The notes below the pieces were generated by a model. The model worked only from the letters and a program-made list of their open reading frames with translations, was not told where the DNA came from and made no database searches. A stretch of DNA of 64,000 nucleotides from Asterella californica. Taxonomy: Eukaryota > Streptophyta > Marchantiopsida > Marchantiales > Aytoniaceae. Below, piece by piece: positions 1 to 10,837 of the stretch (position 1 is the first letter of the stretch; every line of letters starts with the position of its first letter). The DNA lies in assembly GCA_036924285.1 (NCBI GenBank), contig JAYKYS010000005.1:124001-188000 (forward strand), read 5' to 3'. A program made the translations under genes and the position numbers.

Positions 1-88
1 AGTTGGGTTTTGTGCATTCATAAGAGAGTTGAAGCTGGTTACAAAGCTTTGTATTCTCTTTTGAATCGTTGTCGATGTTGTCGTGTTG
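1..88 (+). pseudogene. LINE ORF2 fragment (region after the RT palm)
   Basis: The first bases translate to WVLCIHKRVEAGYKALYSLL, which matches the segment just after the RT palm in the longer LINE ORF2 at 11850-13774. The fragment is cut by the window edge on the left. On the right it switches near base 88 to non-LINE sequence. The same switch occurs at about 8936 and 15236, so the junction was duplicated with its surroundings. Confidence 0.8.
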
Positions 89-388
89 TAGATTGGCTAG
101 GGTGTGAAACCACCACATATCTTTATCGTACGTGTTTTGATGTTGAAGAGCCACCGAGATCTTATCGTGTCGAAAGATAAAGCTCCACGTGGACAATATA
201 TTTACTCTCCGCTGAGTGGAGATACAAGTAGTACTCTTGTCGTCATGCGAAGTTGATGTATAATTAGAGAGGTGCGTGGAGCTTTGGATAGCGTGAAAAG
301 TTTCCAAGTCTAGTGTGTGTGTTATTAGTATCATTGGATGAAGTAAGAGGCAGTACGAATGATAGATATGAACAAAGAGCCCTTTCGT
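89..388. other. unclassified spacer between LINE and LTR-D
   Basis: No coding motif is recognised. The stretch recurs nearly unchanged at 8937-9236, and its first ~75 bases recur at 15237-15310. It always lies between the LINE fragment and the start of LTR-D, so it may be internal sequence of the element to which LTR-D belongs. That origin is an inference. Confidence 0.45.
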
Positions 389-1720
389 TATCGTGTCGGA
401 TATTGCGTGAAAGATGTCTAGGAAAACGCAAGGTTCTTGACTATGGAGATGCTGTGTGCTGAACAGAGACAAGACAGAAAAAGACAACCACGAAAACGAG
501 TGCTGCAATATATTCTAACTCCAAATGTATGTACATTGCCGGATCTTTCTCCTAAGAGCACAAAACTGAAAAACAGACCAGAGCGGTCTGTAACATGCTT
601 CAAAGCCCCTAAAACAAACCCTGACACCAAAATCACCGAAACGTAACTCAAAGCAAGAGAAACTTCTCTTTGCTAACAAAAAGAGCTGCACCAGTATCAC
701 ACGATTGAAACCCAAATCCAAACCACATCCATGTACAATCTCTTAGCCAAAGGTAGCTACCACAAGATGTATATAGCCAACTAGATCTCTATCGAACTCA
801 AAAGAGCAAAACTTGTAGCGAAGAAACCGAAAAAGATCTATCTGAGAATTTTCTTCTTTCGTCAAACAGTCTTCAGATGTCGATAAGGTCTCCTTCCTTG
901 ACTCCGCTGGCCCAAGAAACCTTCAGATCCAACTCTCGACAGTCGAGATATCATTGGTTTTTGGTCGTAGGTGACCGAACCTTCAAAAACTCCTCATTAC
1001 GGCTTAAAACTGCACACACCGTTCAAACGAATCGCTTGATCTGATATTTATCTTTTCAGGCAGGTAGATCTAGCTATCATGAACCCAACGAGACTTCAAA
1101 CAAGTCGTTTGGAGTTCCCCTTGCAGAACCACACAACAAATTTGGTCGCAGGTTGACGCAAGCGCTTCCCTTGCGCACGTGTATTGGACTTCTCAATTCT
1201 CCAAAACGTCCATCGACAAATAGAAACAAGCTGGCCCCTTAAGCTGCCCCCTTACGTCAGTCTCTGTACGTACCGGTTCTCTTCAATAATAATGAAGCAG
1301 GCCCCTTGCGTCTTTGATATAACGCCTGAAGTCTCAAATACCCAGTCAGCAAGTAAACTAGGGTCTAGTTTGATTTTTTCTTCTTTCGAGTCGCATAACT
1401 TATTCATTAGACGTCCAAACGAAGTAAACAAGGTGCCTATGAAAAGTTGACAATGAGCCCTACCCGTTGATGCGATGAAAGTGGAGATCTGAAATTGTGC
1501 CAAAAGCCCGTAAGCTGGGACCTAGCTTGTTTTCTCCATCTTTCGAGTCCTGTAACTTCTCCAGTAGGTGTCCAAATGAAGTAGACAAGATGCCCATGAA
1601 AAGCTGACAAAGAGCTCTACCCATATATGTGATGAAAGTGAAGATCTGAAGTTGTGCCAAAAGCCCGTAAGCTGGGACCTAGCTTGTTTTCTCCATCTTT
1701 CGAGTCCTGTAACTTCTCCA
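389..1720. repeat. LTR-D fragment (rearranged copy)
   Basis: The segment starts with TATCGTGTCGG, exactly like the complete 2018-bp copy at 48021-50038, and follows it with an internal gap of roughly 400 bp. The right end stops inside the tandem-repeat part (CTTCTCCA, then LINE sequence) and does not reach the family's CGACA end. No target duplication can be assigned. Open frames here are short and not conserved as proteins. Confidence 0.7.
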
Positions 1721-1735
1721 AGGAGAAACCGGGGG

Positions 1736-1906
1736 AGATCCCTTGGAGAGACGAGATTACCTTGTCAAGCTCTAAGAGCTACATTCTCATTTGGTTGGTA
1801 TGCTGATGTGGTGGCTTGGTGTGGAAAATGAAACATTTTTGAGCGTGATTTGACCTTCCACCTATTGCTCTTCGAGAGTTGATTCAGAAAAAGTTTTTAC
1901 ATGCTC
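1736..1906 (+). pseudogene. LINE ORF2 C-terminal fragment
   Basis: The plus strand encodes the stretch around FGWYADVVAWC and NIFERD, matching ORF2 about 60-120 residues before its zinc-binding C-terminus. It carries a stop after WCGK and is fused at both ends to other repeats. It continues into a short duplicated stretch (TTTTTACATGCTCTAGCT twice). The same chimera is at 10580-10745 and, inverted, at 30300-30465. Confidence 0.7.
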
Positions 1907-1971
1907 TAGCTGGGAAAAGTTGCTCAGAAATAGTTTGAAAACGTTTTTACATGCTCTAGCTCAGGTAAACT

Positions 1972-2358
1972 AGATATTCTCACATTCTTCACCCTTGAGA
2001 GTTGGTTCAACTTTTCATTCTCTTGCTCTTGAAAAAGAGAGACTTGAGCCGCCTTGGTAGTTTCAGCATAAGATTTCATCTTCATCTCCAACTTCTCCAC
2101 TACTTCTTTGAAATTATCATTTACCACCGCAGATTTCTCCTCAGCAGAAACAACAGATGCTGAGAGAGTAGAGGAAATCTCTTTGGTAATTGTAGCAACA
2201 ACGGTTTGCATGTTCTTCAAAGCATGAACATCGCACACAACAGAAACAAGCTCGCTCTTATGTGCTATGAGCTCTCGATGCAGATCTGTTACTTCAACCG
2301 ATACTTCTTCCACCGCTGCCAACACCTTATGAAGGAGTTGTTTAATCTCCTCCATCAT
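1972..2358 (-). pseudogene. LINE ORF1 N-terminal fragment
   Basis: The likely start is the tandem ATG at 2358/2355, giving MMEEIKQLLHKVLAAVEEVS. The open frame extends further upstream only into 5'-UTR monomers. The protein is rich in K, E and heptad-like leucines and valines, and ends in SLFQEQENEKLNQLSRVKNV, the lead-in to the RNA-binding part seen more fully at 54053-54714. L1-type ORF1 proteins trimerise through such a coiled coil and coat LINE RNA. The frame leaves ORF1 near 1972 and runs into the ELEHVKTF junction repeat. Confidence 0.75.
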
Positions 2359-2708
2359 CACCGAAGAACTAGTTTCACAAATCAGCGAGCTAAGAGCACA
2401 CCTCAACACCTCAATTCTACTCAGATCGCAACAAGATTTGTCTCGATGGAAGGGTCTCGCCGAGACCTTTCCAAGGGTACCAAGCTTGCTCAAAACCAAC
2501 AACCACAGCTCCTTCGATGATCAATTTGGTCCACGGGTGTCAACTCCTCTCTCCAACAGGTCTGCGAAATAGAAACACACCTCAACACGTCAATTCTCCT
2601 CAGATTGCAACAAGATTTGTCTCAATGAAAGCGTCTCGCCGAGACCTTTCCAATGGCACCAAGCTTGCTCAAAACCAGCAACCACAGCTCCTTCGACGAT
2701 CGATTTTG
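2359..2708 (-). promoter_or_regulatory. LINE 5'-UTR monomers (about two units)
   Basis: Two imperfect direct repeats of ~178 bp lie directly upstream of ORF1 on the minus strand; the motif ATTTTGTCCACGGGTGTCAA or a variant marks each unit. Five units of the same sequence stand at 56772-57612. Tandem monomers upstream of a LINE ORF1 act as promoters in some mammalian L1s; that role here is inferred from position only. The array abuts the 3' end of the next LINE at 2709. Confidence 0.6.
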
Positions 2709-4360
2709 CTCAATGCAAAAGAGCATTGGTACGACAAGAAACTATATCTCTAATATAAAGCCCTAGTGGGAGAGCTGACATCTGTAAAAGTGTATAGAAA
2801 TCACTAACAACTATCTTATGTCTACATCTAATCTCATCATACAAGGGACATACAATGAATACGTGATCCTCATCCTCTATCTTATCTAAATCACAAAGTC
2901 TACAAAGCCGTTCACTCCTAACAATGTTTAACCAACTTCTTTCTTCAATGCCAAGTCTATGAGAGCTAGTGCGGTGCTGAGCGATGATATGTCGAAGAGA
3001 GATTGAAATAGGTGCTCGGAGGTACTCTTGTTCACAATACACCAACATGGGATTGACATGCTGCTCATAGTAAGCCATCTTGGTCTTGGGTTGAGACCAT
3101 ATAGCATGTAAATACTTTTTCTAAATCAACTCTCGAAGAGCAATAGATGGAAGGTCAAAATCACACTCAAAAATGTTTCATTTTTCACACCAAGCCACCA
3201 CATCAGCATACCAACCAAATGAGAATGTAGCTCTTAGAGCTTGACAAGGTAATCTCGTCTCTCCAAGAGTTTCACTCTTGAGACATAAATGATAGTCAAG
3301 TAAAGAGCTTCTGCTTCCACGGATAAACAACCAGATTCAGCAAGGAGCATAGCATATGGTGTTTGGCATCTTACACCAAGCTCCACTTGTAAGAACACTT
3401 TTTGAACCTTCTCAATACGTTCCCAAGCTCCTTTCCTTGCACCAGGGCCCCACACTTAAAAACACCATAAAGTATCACAGGCAAAACCAAACTCCTGAAG
3501 AGAAACTTTCTCAAATCCCATGCTAAGAGATGAGCACGTCGACAACGATTCAAAAGAGAGTACAAAGCTTTGTAACCAGCTTCAACTCTCTTATGAATGC
3601 ACAAAGCCCAACTGTAGTTATGAGAGAAGTCAATGCCCAAGTACTTGTAACTCTCCACTTGCTGTAAAACTTGGCCTTTGTAGAGAAAAGAATTGCGGAC
3701 TTTTGAACCCACCACCATCACCTTGGACTTCGAAAGGTTCACTTCCATCTGCATGTTGTTGCAAAAGACCTCAAGAGCATCCAAATGTCGTTGTAAACTC
3801 AAAGGATCACGTGATAGAAGAATGATATCATCAACATAAATCAATGCTTGAATGATATAGATTTCAAACTTCACACCTTCTCTTCCAAATTCAGCAAGAT
3901 ATCTCTCCACGTTGTCGAGACGAGAGTCTTTCTTGAGGAGGGCGGACCTCTTGACTGTGATAGATCAAAGAGAAATGACCAGAAAGGAAAATAGGTCGCT
4001 GCAGACGATGAAATCTCAAAACACAGCCTCTTGTGCCCACCAATTGCAAAACAAACACTCAAGCACGCACTCAAGTACACAAATATGTCTCTCCGGAGTA
4101 GAATTAGCTTTATTTCAGCATCAACTGCTTCACTGTTAAGAAAATATCTCTCTCCTCCTCTCCTAAGTCCTTCTCAGCTGAAAATTCCAAGGAATTTGAT
4201 CTTACGACAACCAAAGCCTTGTCAAAAACGATCTCCTTCCAAATAATCACCTCTGTCCGTTCAATTCTACTCCTTCCAAACCTCAAAACTGTGTAACATA
4301 TGAGGTTCTTGTCTCCAAAACACTTTCTTGCCTCTCTCACGATCTCCCCTGCTCACTCCA

Positions 4361-4570
4361 CTCAATTCTGGCAGAAAAATCGATCCCCACTCAGCCTCCA
4401 AGCTTCTCAGCGTCTCCTCTCCTCAATCCTCTCAATTCTGGCAGAAAAATCGATCCCCACTCAGCCTCCAAGCTTCTCAACGTCTCCTCTCCTCAATCCT
4501 CTCAATTCTGGCAGAAAAACCGATCCTCACTCAGCCTCCAAGCTTCTCAGCGTCTCCTCTCCTCAATCCC
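4361..4570. repeat. 70-bp tandem repeat, three copies, inside LTR-E
   Basis: CTCAATTCTGGCAGAAAAA begins at 4361, 4431 and 4501, so the period is exactly 70 bp, and a degenerate fourth start is near 4571. Because 70 is not a multiple of three, the same peptide reappears in successive reading frames. The 124-residue plus-strand frame at 4300-4674 is therefore a product of the repeat and is not called as a gene. Confidence 0.9.
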
Positions 4571-4680
4571 TAATTCTGCTCCTTTTTCCTCCTTCCGCCT
4601 CAGTTCTCTCAGAAAACTCCCTTGAAAAGTCTCCCCGATCTCCAGCCGCCGCAGGTATTAAACCTAAAAGTTAAGGCCCC

Positions 4681-4770
4681 AGCTTAAGCTGCCCCCCTGC
4701 TGTCCTTATAAGTGCAGTCACTTATCACAAGCATGGCCCTAGCTTAAGCTGCCCCCCTGCTGTCCTTATG
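4681..4770. repeat. 60-bp spaced direct repeat (AGCTTAAGCTGCCCCCC)
   Basis: Bases 4681-4709 and 4741-4769 are identical (AGCTTAAGCTGCCCCCCTGC, then TGTCCTTAT) and lie exactly 60 bp apart. Related AGCTTAAGCTGCCCCC-like words occur at 5620-5690 and in LTR-D (CTTAAGCTGCCCCCTTACGT near 1240 and 10085). This suggests that LTR-D and LTR-E share regulatory sequence. Confidence 0.7.
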
Positions 4771-4934
4771 CGTACAAAGCATTTTTTACAAAGTTGACCC
4801 CTTTTTAATATAAGTTTCGCAGTTGTCTCTACAAACTCTATCTCTACACTGATAAAGGTTCACATACCTCATTCCCCATCGCAAGCCTACTCGATGATTA
4901 TTTAACTATTTAGCAAAAGTTTCCTATGCTCTTG

Positions 4935-5065
4935 ATGCCATCCTGAATATACTACAAGCGATCCAATATAGGTCGAAGCCCCTACACTTATGAGGCTGCC
5001 CCACAGGGCTTACAGCCCCCCCATATGCGCACCAGGTATCTCCCATAGTATATTCAGGATGGCAT
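4935..5065. other. 20-bp perfect inverted repeat (hairpin) in LTR-E
   Basis: ATGCCATCCTGAATATACTA at 4935-4954 is the exact reverse complement of 5046-5065, with a 91-base loop. The loop contains C-rich runs (GCCCCTACAC, CAGCCCCCCC). A perfect stem in otherwise decayed sequence may be a folded RNA element of the LTR or a small inserted element. Function unknown. Confidence 0.75.
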
Positions 5066-7774
5066 GCGGAGGCTTAGGCCAGGAAGCCCACGATTAAGGG
5101 AGATACCGGTCTCCCGCCCCTAGGTATACAGGACATGGTTGAATACCCAACATAGACTCCCATCCGGGAGGCCAACATGCTAGAATAGGAACCAGAGGCC
5201 AGGAGGGATTGATCCTGAGACCACTTCCCTCCTAGGCAGGCGCCCTATCACTGGGATGGCCTCTAGTTCCGTTCAAAAAGCTTTTACAGTTTGTACATAT
5301 GCTTTACTAAGGAAATTTTCCTGTAAAGTCTTTACTAGCCTTTTCTGTGCTAACTTCTCTATACAACTCCGTTTTTAATGAATAAGGAGTCAAAACTATA
5401 GTATTCAGGAACACCTACACACCCACGCTATCAGATTCTGAGTTCGAGTCTCGAGTCAGAATCGACGAATTTCCCTCTTTCACATATTTCATAGCCTAAA
5501 ACTCGTACTAACTATTGCTTAAAACTATTTCTGTCAAAACTAGAAGCATGAGGTCGCTCTCCTCGTCGAGCTTTACATCCTGGTGTCTTTCGACTCCCTT
5601 AGGGGTGATACTCCAACCCAAGCTAGGGGGCAGCTTGTCAAGCATGGCCCCAGCTTAGCTCCTGCCTAGCTTGTTAAGCTGCAGGGTAGCTTCCTTTACA
5701 CAACAAAGAAAAGATCTCCTTGCAACTAGTTTTCACTGTACAAACCCATGTACAACACGACAACGTCATCAATGAAGATACCAAATAGAGAAAGGGAGAG
5801 AGGACAACCTTGAATGACTCCAATAGTGCTAAAGATCTCTTTTGATTGTGTCGAGGTAAGCTTCACATAAACTCGTTCATAGAGTTTAGAAACCGCTGCC
5901 ATCATGTCTTTAAGAACACCAATGGCAACAAGTCTGTCCCATAAGAGCTTCCTAGGCACCCTATCAAAAGCTTTTGTGTAGTCGATAAAAACAGCATAGA
6001 GAGATTTATCATTTCCTTTTGACTTCTCTCAAGCAACACTAACACAAAATATATGATCAACGGTGCTAAAGGTAGGACGAAAACCTGCTTGTGAACGAGC
6101 TCTCACACTGGATCCTTCTGCCCAAACATTGAGTTTTCTCTCTAGCAAGCTCCCATACAACTTGGCAAAGATGTTGCCCACCATGATAGTTCTATAGTTG
6201 GTAACATCATCTTTCATGTCCGACTTGTGGATGGGAATCACTTTGCGCATGAACCAACTCTTAGGGAAACCATGTACAACAGCATCATTCAGAAGCTTGG
6301 TAAGTATAGGAATGAGAGAATCATCTCCCCATTGTAGTAGCTCCGCAGAAAGTCCTTCTAGATCCTCAGATTTTTCACTTGCAAGCCTACTGAGCTGATG
6401 TCGTACTTCGTCCATTGAAAAGGTCTGCGGTAGTCCTTCACTTTGTGGCATACATGGTGCATGTGGAGAGAAGTAAAGTTGCTCAACGTAGGACATCAAA
6501 GCTGAAGGATCAAGAGTTGGTGAACTAGGACGAGATGCTAAACGTCTCCAAAAAGCTTTGGGATTCTTCTCAAAATCAAAAGCAAGTTCCAAGCCTTTCT
6601 TTCTCAAGAAAGCTCTCTTCTTACGTTTGAACAACTGCTTGTACAAGGTTGTTGCTTCCAAGTCACAAGCCTTGTCTAGAGCCTTTAACCGAGCAAGTTT
6701 GCACTCTTCATCAAACCAGCCATTGCAAGGGTTGCCTTTGAGCTTTTTGCTTGAGTGTTGAGAGAAAAACCGAGTTGCAATTTTCTTCAAGACATCCGTC
6801 AATTGTGTATCTGGTTGATCAAGATTGTGGCTCCACTGTGTAATAGATATCAAATTCTCTAGAGCAGTTTGATAAATATGTCTTTTCCGGTGATGAAAAC
6901 GAAGTCTAGAGGTAGTGTTGCTCCCATCAAAACCTTTCAACTTGTAAGATGCAAATGAGCTAGACAAGGATAGTGAGAACAGTAGAGGAGTGTGTTCAGA
7001 TTCATGTTGTAGATCCAAAACTTCAAATGCTGAAATGAGTGAACTATCAAGAGATGAGGAGAGGAGGTAGTCTACTATGCTTGATCCAGAAGTAGAGACG
7101 TATGTTTTCATGGAAAACTAGGAAAACTAGCTAGGAAAATGGGATGTACCGTTCAAAATTTTCAAACTACAGATTCCTCCAAAAATAAAGAAGTGTTCTT
7201 TCATGTCATTGGTGGATGTATCTAAAGAGGCACGGGACCATGTAGGATCATCATCTTCTTCAAGAATAGGGGAGTGGTCAAGAGCATGGAATTGTGTGAA
7301 TTGGCAAGTGTGAACTCTAGCATTGAAATCTCCCATCATAAAGACCTTGCCCTTCTCTTGATATCTCAAAACATCAATAGAAAGACGATGGAAAGGTTGG
7401 CTCGTGCTACATGCTCTAGTCTGATAGATAGACATGCTCAAAGATGCAAAATAGCAGATTGCGATATAACATGCAGATCTACTTTCTCCACCAACTCGAA
7501 TCCAATGATATTGTCCACCCACATCTTGAAGAACCACTTCAACAAGCTGATGCAAATAAGATCTGACGTAAGTTGCAATACCTCCAAAACCACATCCTTT
7601 ATGTTGCTTGCGCTTGTTCCAAGTAGAGCCGATCAAAGTAAAACCATCCAACTCATGTACATTGTTTCCTTCATGTTCTCATGTCTCCACCAAGTTGATG
7701 ATATCAGCCTTGTTCCAAATGGATAAAGCGCTTGTGTACTTTGACTTAATAAGCCCATGAATGTTCCACATCAT

Positions 7775-7984
7775 AACTCTAAGGGTCAGAAATTGCTATT
7801 TGGAAGCATCTCGTCTCCTTTATGTGACAACAACACGTCCATCTCTTAAGAAAGCAATGAACCCTCCTTGTTAAACCTTTTTTACCGTCACAAGCTCCTT
7901 CCGCTTGGCTTCAGGTTGTAGCGGTGTGAGATCAGGATACAACCAGATCTGCCTCCCCTTCAAGATAGCTTTGTTAGCCATCGC
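7775..7984 (-). pseudogene. LINE ORF1 C-terminal fragment
   Basis: The minus strand encodes the C-terminal part of ORF1: LKGRQIWLYPDLTPLQPEAK, then QGGFIAFLRDGRVVVT and a stop shortly before the ORF2 start at 7774. ORF1 therefore ends about 20 bases before ORF2, as also seen at 54714/54736. The fragment has in-frame stops and joins RT sequence at 7985, so the central part of ORF1 and the start of the LINE are missing here. Confidence 0.7.
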
Positions 7985-8120
7985 TGTATCTCGTTGTGAT
8001 CAATGGTGCTAAAGTTCAGATGAAAACCAGCTTGTGAATGAGTTCTCACTTCAGAACCTTCTACCCAAGCGTTGAGTTTTGTCTCCAACAAGCTACCATA
8101 GAGTTTGGTGGTGGGCAACA
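7985..8120 (-). pseudogene. LINE RT fragment, left arm of a fold-back junction
   Basis: The minus strand encodes KLYGSLLETKLNAWVEGSEV and the FSTIDH motif of RT. At about 8098-8122 the sequence turns into the plus-strand version of the same RT region. The identical turn is at about 14440, so it arose before the segment was duplicated. Confidence 0.7.
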
Positions 8121-8936
8121 TCTTTGCCAAGTTGTATGGGAGCTTGCTAGAGAGAAAACTCAAGTTTGGGCAAAAGGATCCAATGTGAGAGCTCGTTCAC
8201 AAGCACGTTTTCGTCTTACCTTTAACACCATTGATCATATCCTTTGTCTTCGTGTTGCTTGGGAGAAGTCCAAAGGTAATGATAAATCTCTCTATGCTGC
8301 TTTTATTGACTACATAAAAACTTTTGATAGGGTGCCTAGGAAGCTTTTATGGGTCAGACTTGTTATCATTGCCAGACTTGTTGATTATTATCATTGGTGT
8401 TCCTAAAGACATGATAGCAGCGATTTCTAAACTCTATGAACGAGTTTATGTGAAGCTTACCTCGACACAATCAAAAAAGATCTTTAGCACCATTGCAGGT
8501 ATTCAAGGTTGTCCTCTCTCTCTACTCTATTTGGTATCTTCATTGATGACGTGGAGAGATGTCTTGCTGAATTTGAAGGAGAAGGTGTGAAGTTGGGAAT
8601 GTATATCATTCAAGCATTGATTTATGTTGATGATATCATTCTTCTATCATGTGATCCTTTGAGTTTACAATGACATTTGGATGCTTTTGAGGTGTTTTGG
8701 AACAACATGCAGATGGAAGTGAACCTTTCGAAGTCCAAGGTGATGGTGGTGGGTTCAAAAGTTCGTCATTCTTTTCTCTACAAGGGTCAAGTTTTACAAC
8801 AAGGTGGAGAGTTACAAGTACTTGAGCATTGACTTCTCCCATAACTACAGTTGGGTTTTGTGCATTCATAAGAGAGTTGAAGCTGGTTACAAAGCTTTGT
8901 ATTCTCTTTTGAATCGTTGTCGATGTTGTCGTGTTG
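8121..8936 (+). pseudogene. LINE RT fragment, right arm of the fold-back
   Basis: The plus strand encodes an RT stretch with YAAFIDYIKTFDRVPRKLLW, KLYERVYVKLTSTQSK and the palm region around YVDDIILLSCDPLS, followed by SKSKVMVVGSKVRHSFLYKG. Frameshifts near 8160, 8380, 8520 and 8800 and a stop after LSLQ show it is dead. It ends in the non-LINE spacer at ~8937, exactly as the fragment at base 88 does. It is nearly identical to 14441-15236. Confidence 0.75.
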
Positions 8937-9236
8937 TAGATTGGCTAGGGTGTGAAACCACCACATATCTTTATCGTACGTGTTTTGATGTTGAAGAGCC
9001 ACCGAGATCTTATCGTGTCGAAAGATAAAGCTCCACGTGGACGATAAGTTTACTCTCCGCTCAGTGGAGATACAAGTAGTACTCTTGTCGGCATGCGAAG
9101 TTGATGTATAATTAGAGAGGTGTGCGGAGCTTTGGATAGCGTGTAAAGTATCCAAGTCTAGTGTGTGTGTTATCAGTATCATTGGATGAAGTAAGAGGCA
9201 GTACGAATGATAGATATGAACAAAGAGCCCTTTTGT
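8937..9236. other. unclassified spacer, duplicate of 89-388
   Basis: This matches 89-388 with a handful of substitutions (for example GACGATAAGTTT against GACAATATATTT). No gene or RNA structure is recognised. It lies between the LINE fragment and LTR-D as in the first copy. Confidence 0.5.
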
Positions 9237-10566
9237 TATCGTGTCGGATATTGCGTGAAAGATGTCCAGGAAAACGCAAGGTTCTTGACTATGGAGATGC
9301 TGTGTGCTGAACAGAGACAAGACAGAAAAAGACAATCACGAAAACGAGTGCTGCAATATATTCTAACTCCAAATGTATGTACATTGCCGGATCTTTCTCC
9401 TAAGAGCACAAAACTGAAAAACAGACCGAGCGGTCTGTAACATGCTTCAAAGCCCCTAAAACAAACCCTGACACCAAAATCACCGAAACGTAACTCAAAG
9501 CAAGAGAAACTTCTCTTTGCTAACAAAAAGAGCTGCACCAGTATCACACGATTGAAACCCAAATCCAAACCACATCCATGTACAATCTCTTAGCCAAAGG
9601 TAGCTACCACAAGATGTATATAGCCAACTAGATCTCTATCGAACTCAAAAGAGCAAAACTTGTAGCGAAGAAACCGAAAAAGATCTATCTGAGAATTTTC
9701 TTCTTTCGTCAAACAGTCTTCAGATGTCGATAAGGTCTCCTTCCTTGACTCCGCTGGCCCAAGAAACCTTCAGATCCAACTCTCGACAGTCGAGATATCG
9801 TTGGTTTTTGGTCGTAGGTGACCAAACCTTCAAAAACTCCTCCTTACGGCTTAAAATTGCACACACCGTTCAAACGAATCGCTTGATCTGATATTTGTCT
9901 TTTCTGGCAGGTAGATCTAGCTATCATGAACCCAACGAGACTTCAAACAAGTCGTTTGGAGTTCCCCTTGCAGAACCACACAACAAATTTGGTCGCAGGT
10001 TGACGCAAGGGCTTCCCTTGCGCACGTGTATTGGACTTCTCAATTCTCCAAAACGTCCATCGACAGATAGAAACAAGCTGGCCCTTTAAGCTGCCCCCTT
10101 ACGTCAGTCTCTGTACGTACCGGTTCTCTTCAATAATAATGAAGCAGGTAACTTGCGTCTTTGATATAACGCCTGAAGTCTCAAATACCCAGTCAGCAAG
10201 TAAACTAGGGTCTAGTTTGATTTTTTCTTCTTTCGAGTCGCATAACTTATTCATTAGACGTCCAAACGAAGTAAACAAGGTGCCTATGAAAAGCTGACAA
10301 TGAGCCCTACCCGTTGATGCGATGAAAGTGGAGATCTGAAATTGTGCCAAAAGCCTGTAAGCTGGACCTAGCTTGTTTTCTCCATCTTTCGAGTCCTGTA
10401 ACTTCTCCAGTAGGTGTCCAAATGAAGTAGACAAGATGCCCATGAAAAGCTGACAAAGAGCTCTATCCATATATGTGATGAAAGTGAAGATCTGAAGTTG
10501 TGCCAAAAGCCCGTAAGCTGGGACCTAGCTTGTTTTCTCCATCTTTCGAGTCCTGTAACTTCTCCA
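9237..10566. repeat. LTR-D fragment, duplicate of 389-1720
   Basis: It starts TATCGTGTCGGATATTGCG and keeps the same internal gap and the same truncated right end as 389-1720, with only scattered substitutions and small indels. Both copies share the joins to spacer and LINE, so this is a duplicated segment and not an independent insertion. Confidence 0.75.
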
Positions 10567-10579
10567 AGGAGAAACCGGG

Positions 10580-10745
10580 AGAGATCCCTTGGAGAGACGA
10601 GATTACCTTGTCAAGCTCTAAAAGCTACATTCTCATTTGGTTGGTATGCTGATGTGGTGGCTTGGTGTGGAAAATGAAACATTTTTGAGCGTGATTTTGA
10701 CCTTCCAACTATTGCTCTTCGGGAGTTGATTCAGAAAAAGTTTTT
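10580..10745 (+). pseudogene. LINE ORF2 C-terminal fragment (duplicate chimera)
   Basis: Same piece as 1736-1906, around FGWYADVVAWCGK and NIFERDFDLPTIALRELIQK. It runs into the repeated word TTTTTACATGCTCTAGCT, here with an extra GCTCAGAAAAAGTTT unit, and then into ORF1 on the opposite strand. Confidence 0.7.
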
Positions 10746-10837
10746 ACATGCTCTAGCTGGGAAAAGTTGCTCAGAAAAAGTTTGAAAAAGTTTTGCTCAG
10801 AAAAAGTTTTTACATGCTCTAGCTCAGGTTGACCAGA

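Larger units (their letters stand above)
3913..5762. repeat. solo LTR-E (1850 bp) with ACGT target duplication
   Basis: It begins TGTCGAGACGAG and ends ACAACACGACA. The flanks are ACGT at 3909-3912 and 5763-5766. Uninterrupted LINE copies (12570-12590, 36095-36105) have a single ACGT at this point, which proves an insertion with a 4-bp duplication. There is no gag or pol inside, so this is a solo LTR or a non-coding element. It contains a 70-bp tandem repeat, a 60-bp spaced direct repeat and a 20-bp perfect inverted repeat. Which strand is sense is not known. Confidence 0.8.
2710..7774 (-). pseudogene. LINE ORF2: endonuclease, reverse transcriptase, zinc-binding C-terminus
   Basis: ORF2 starts at the tandem ATG 7774/7771 (MMWNIHGL) and ends with TGA at 2710-2712. 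Without the inserted LTR it spans about 1070 codons, a normal size for plant L1. Order: AP-endonuclease-like part (about residues 1-230, with GDFNARVHTCQF), linker with FWRRLASRPSS, then RT (fingers HKSDMKDDVTNYRTIMVGNI, then AFDRVPRKLLWDRL, IQGCPLS). The palm reads YVDDIILLS, with V in place of the A of other copies. It ends in zf-RVT-like CRLCDLDKIEDEDHVFIVCP. ORF2 nicks the target and primes cDNA synthesis. Several frameshifts and the LTR make it non-functional. Confidence 0.85.
2709..7984 (-). mobile_element. LINE-X, L1-type non-LTR retrotransposon, 5'-truncated
   Basis: The element runs from the end of ORF1 (7984) through all of ORF2 to its stop at 2710. The usual 3'-UTR and (ATTC)n tail are absent, and the 3' end abuts monomers of another LINE. 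A solo LTR (3913-5762) sits in the RT region. The first 1.2 kb (2709-3910) is shared with 11575-11848, where ~925 bp has been deleted. Confidence 0.8.

Noticed and set aside
4300..4674. 124-residue plus-strand frame rich in Ser, Pro and Leu
   Set aside because: It is created by the 70-bp tandem repeat, which cycles through all three frames, and lies in a solo LTR.
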